This document shows, one piece after another, positions 63,092-64,000 of a stretch of 64,000 bases of DNA (the stretch's first letter is position 1; the number at the start of each line of letters is the position of its first letter). The notes below the pieces were generated by a model. It made no database searches and was not told the origin of the DNA. It saw only the letters and a list, made by a program, of their open reading frames with translations. Origin of the DNA: Ruficoccus sp. ZRK36 (GTDB taxonomy: Bacteria > Verrucomicrobiota > Verrucomicrobiia > Opitutales > Cerasicoccaceae); NCBI RefSeq assembly GCF_019603315.1, contig NZ_CP080649.1, positions 248,001-312,000 on the forward strand, in the 5' to 3' direction. Both the position numbers and the translations under genes were made by a program.

Positions 63092-64000
63092 ATGCCTGAA
63101 CATTTTGATTATATCGTCATCGGAGGCGGCAGCGCCGGCTATGCCGCCGCACGCACCGCCCGTGAAACCCGTGAACGCGTCGCCATCGTCGATGCGGCGG
63201 ACACGCTGGGCGGGCTCTGCATCCTGCGTGGCTGCATGCCCTCCAAGACCCTCATCTACTCCGCCGAGATCCTTCATCTGGCGAAGCTGGCCGACCGCTT
63301 TGGGCTGAACATCCCCGTGGCCAAGGCCGACATGCCGCGCCTGCACCAGCGTAAGCTCGACACGATCGCCGAGTTCGCCGAGTACCGGCAGGAGCAGCTC
63401 GCCTCGGACCGCTTCACGCTCTACCGCAGCAAGGCGAGCTTCACCGGTGCACGCGAGCTGACGATCGCCGATGGCACCGTCCTGACCGCAGACAAGTTCA
63501 TGATAGCCACCGGCTCATCGGTCGCCTGGCCCCCCGTGCCCGGCCTGAAGGAGTCTGAGCCCTGGACCAGTGACGACGTGCTCGAGCTGGACCACCTGCC
63601 CGAGTCGGTCATCGTGCTCGGGGGCGGAGTCGTCGCCTGCGAACTGGCGCAGCTGTTGCATCGCCTGGGCTCCCGCGTCACGCAGATCCAGCGCAGCCCG
63701 CACATTTTAAAGGAGCATTCCCCCGAGGCGAGCACCGTGATCGAGGAGGTCTTCCGAGGCGAGGGCATCGAGCTGATCACTGACACGCAGCTTCAGCAGG
63801 TCGAGCGCACGGAAAAGGGCTTCCGCGTGACCTTCGAGCATGCGGGCAAGACCATCGTCCGCGAAGCCGCTCACTTACTAAACGCGCTCGGCCGCAAACC
63901 TGCCACCGATGGCCTAGGACTGGACAAGGCAGGCATCGAGCTGCGCAAGTCCGGACACATCGTGACCAACGAGCTCCAGCAGACGACCAACCCCGATGTC
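63092..64000 (+). CDS. Pyridine nucleotide-disulfide oxidoreductase (dihydrolipoamide dehydrogenase/mercuric reductase type), partial
   Basis: The frame opens at the ATG at 63092 and runs to the window edge (303 codons). FAD-binding IVIGGGSAGYAAA is at residues 8-20. The redox disulfide motif is GGLCILRGCMPSK with Cys43 and Cys48, spaced as in lipoamide dehydrogenase. The NAD-binding VIVLGGGVVACELAQLL is near 170. The GCMPSK form rather than GCVPSK points to mercuric-reductase-like or otherwise divergent members, so lpdA is not assigned. The C-terminal dimer domain is outside the window. Confidence 0.88.
   Translation, partial: MPEHFDYIVIGGGSAGYAAARTARETRERVAIVDAADTLGGLCILRGCMPSKTLIYSAEILHLAKLADRFGLNIPVAKADMPRLHQRKLDTIAEFAEYRQEQLASDRFTLYRSKASFTGARELTIADGTVLTADKFMIATGSSVAWPPVPGLKESEPWTSDDVLELDHLPESVIVLGGGVVACELAQLLHRLGSRVTQIQRSPHILKEHSPEASTVIEEVFRGEGIELITDTQLQQVERTEKGFRVTFEHAGKTIVREAAHLLNALGRKPATDGLGLDKAGIELRKSGHIVTNELQQTTNPDV

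Overview
This is a GC-rich, gene-dense bacterial chromosome segment with about 55 protein-coding genes and no rRNA, tRNA, CRISPR array or recognisable transposase or phage gene. Several gene types together suggest a heterotroph of the Verrucomicrobiota, probably Opitutae/Puniceicoccales-like. They are an alternative complex III (Act) operon, a PEP-CTERM-anchored protein, a secreted heparinase II/III-like lyase, RNase Y and RNase E/G side by side, SYLF proteins and a NamZ-type muramidase. The taxonomic placement is inference from gene content only.

Layout. 1-9.5 kb: 5' end of purH (-), an MsbA-like ABC exporter (-), a gamma-carbonic-anhydrase-like protein, an M14 peptidase, two exported proteins (one SYLF), gltX, a small zinc-ribbon membrane protein and an aldo/keto reductase. 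9.5-20.8 kb: a GNAT acetyltransferase, a Dabb protein, a lipoprotein, DsbD, a CBS-hybrid histidine kinase, an Ntn amidohydrolase, a 986-aa FAD/Fe-S dehydrogenase and a membrane-anchored unknown. 20.9-33.1 kb: a second SYLF protein, rny, a RodA-type glycosyltransferase, rng, a response regulator with a long coiled coil, glycerate kinase, a DUF2062 protein, a NamZ-type muramidase, a polysaccharide deacetylase and an Fpg-like glycosylase without a zinc finger. 33.3-45.5 kb: one long minus-strand respiratory operon reading small Tat-like protein, actA, B, C, D, E, F, unknown membrane protein, ccoS, ccoN, ccoO, ccoP. A copper-type P-ATPase lies directly upstream on the same strand. 45.6-64 kb: this ATPase, a YgjP-type metallopeptidase, mazG, trpC, a PiT-like membrane protein, rsmA, a PEP-CTERM protein, a heparinase-like lyase, an aminotransferase divergent from an alpha/beta hydrolase, a DJ-1/PfpI protein, an O-antigen-ligase-like protein, a lipoprotein, a transglutaminase-like protein and the start of a flavin disulfide reductase.

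The respiratory operon is the functional centre. Electrons from quinol would pass through the Act complex (pentaheme ActA, iron-sulfur ActB, quinone-site ActC/ActF, monoheme ActE) and the small cytochromes to a cbb3-type oxygen reductase. CcoS and the upstream ATPase fit copper delivery to that oxidase. Several of these proteins carry histidine-rich tails.

The least expected structure is a family of short dispersed intergenic repeats in four copies (about 3.1-3.26, 8.3-8.4, 19.92-20.04 and 33.23-33.27 kb). Each copy points the same end at the 3' end of a neighbouring gene. The third copy is flanked by an exact 18-bp direct repeat. Removing the element and one repeat joins the FAD/Fe-S dehydrogenase frame to 34 more codons, ending in a stop that overlaps the GTG start of the next gene. 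This looks like a recent mobile insertion that gave the gene a new stop codon and broke a translational coupling.
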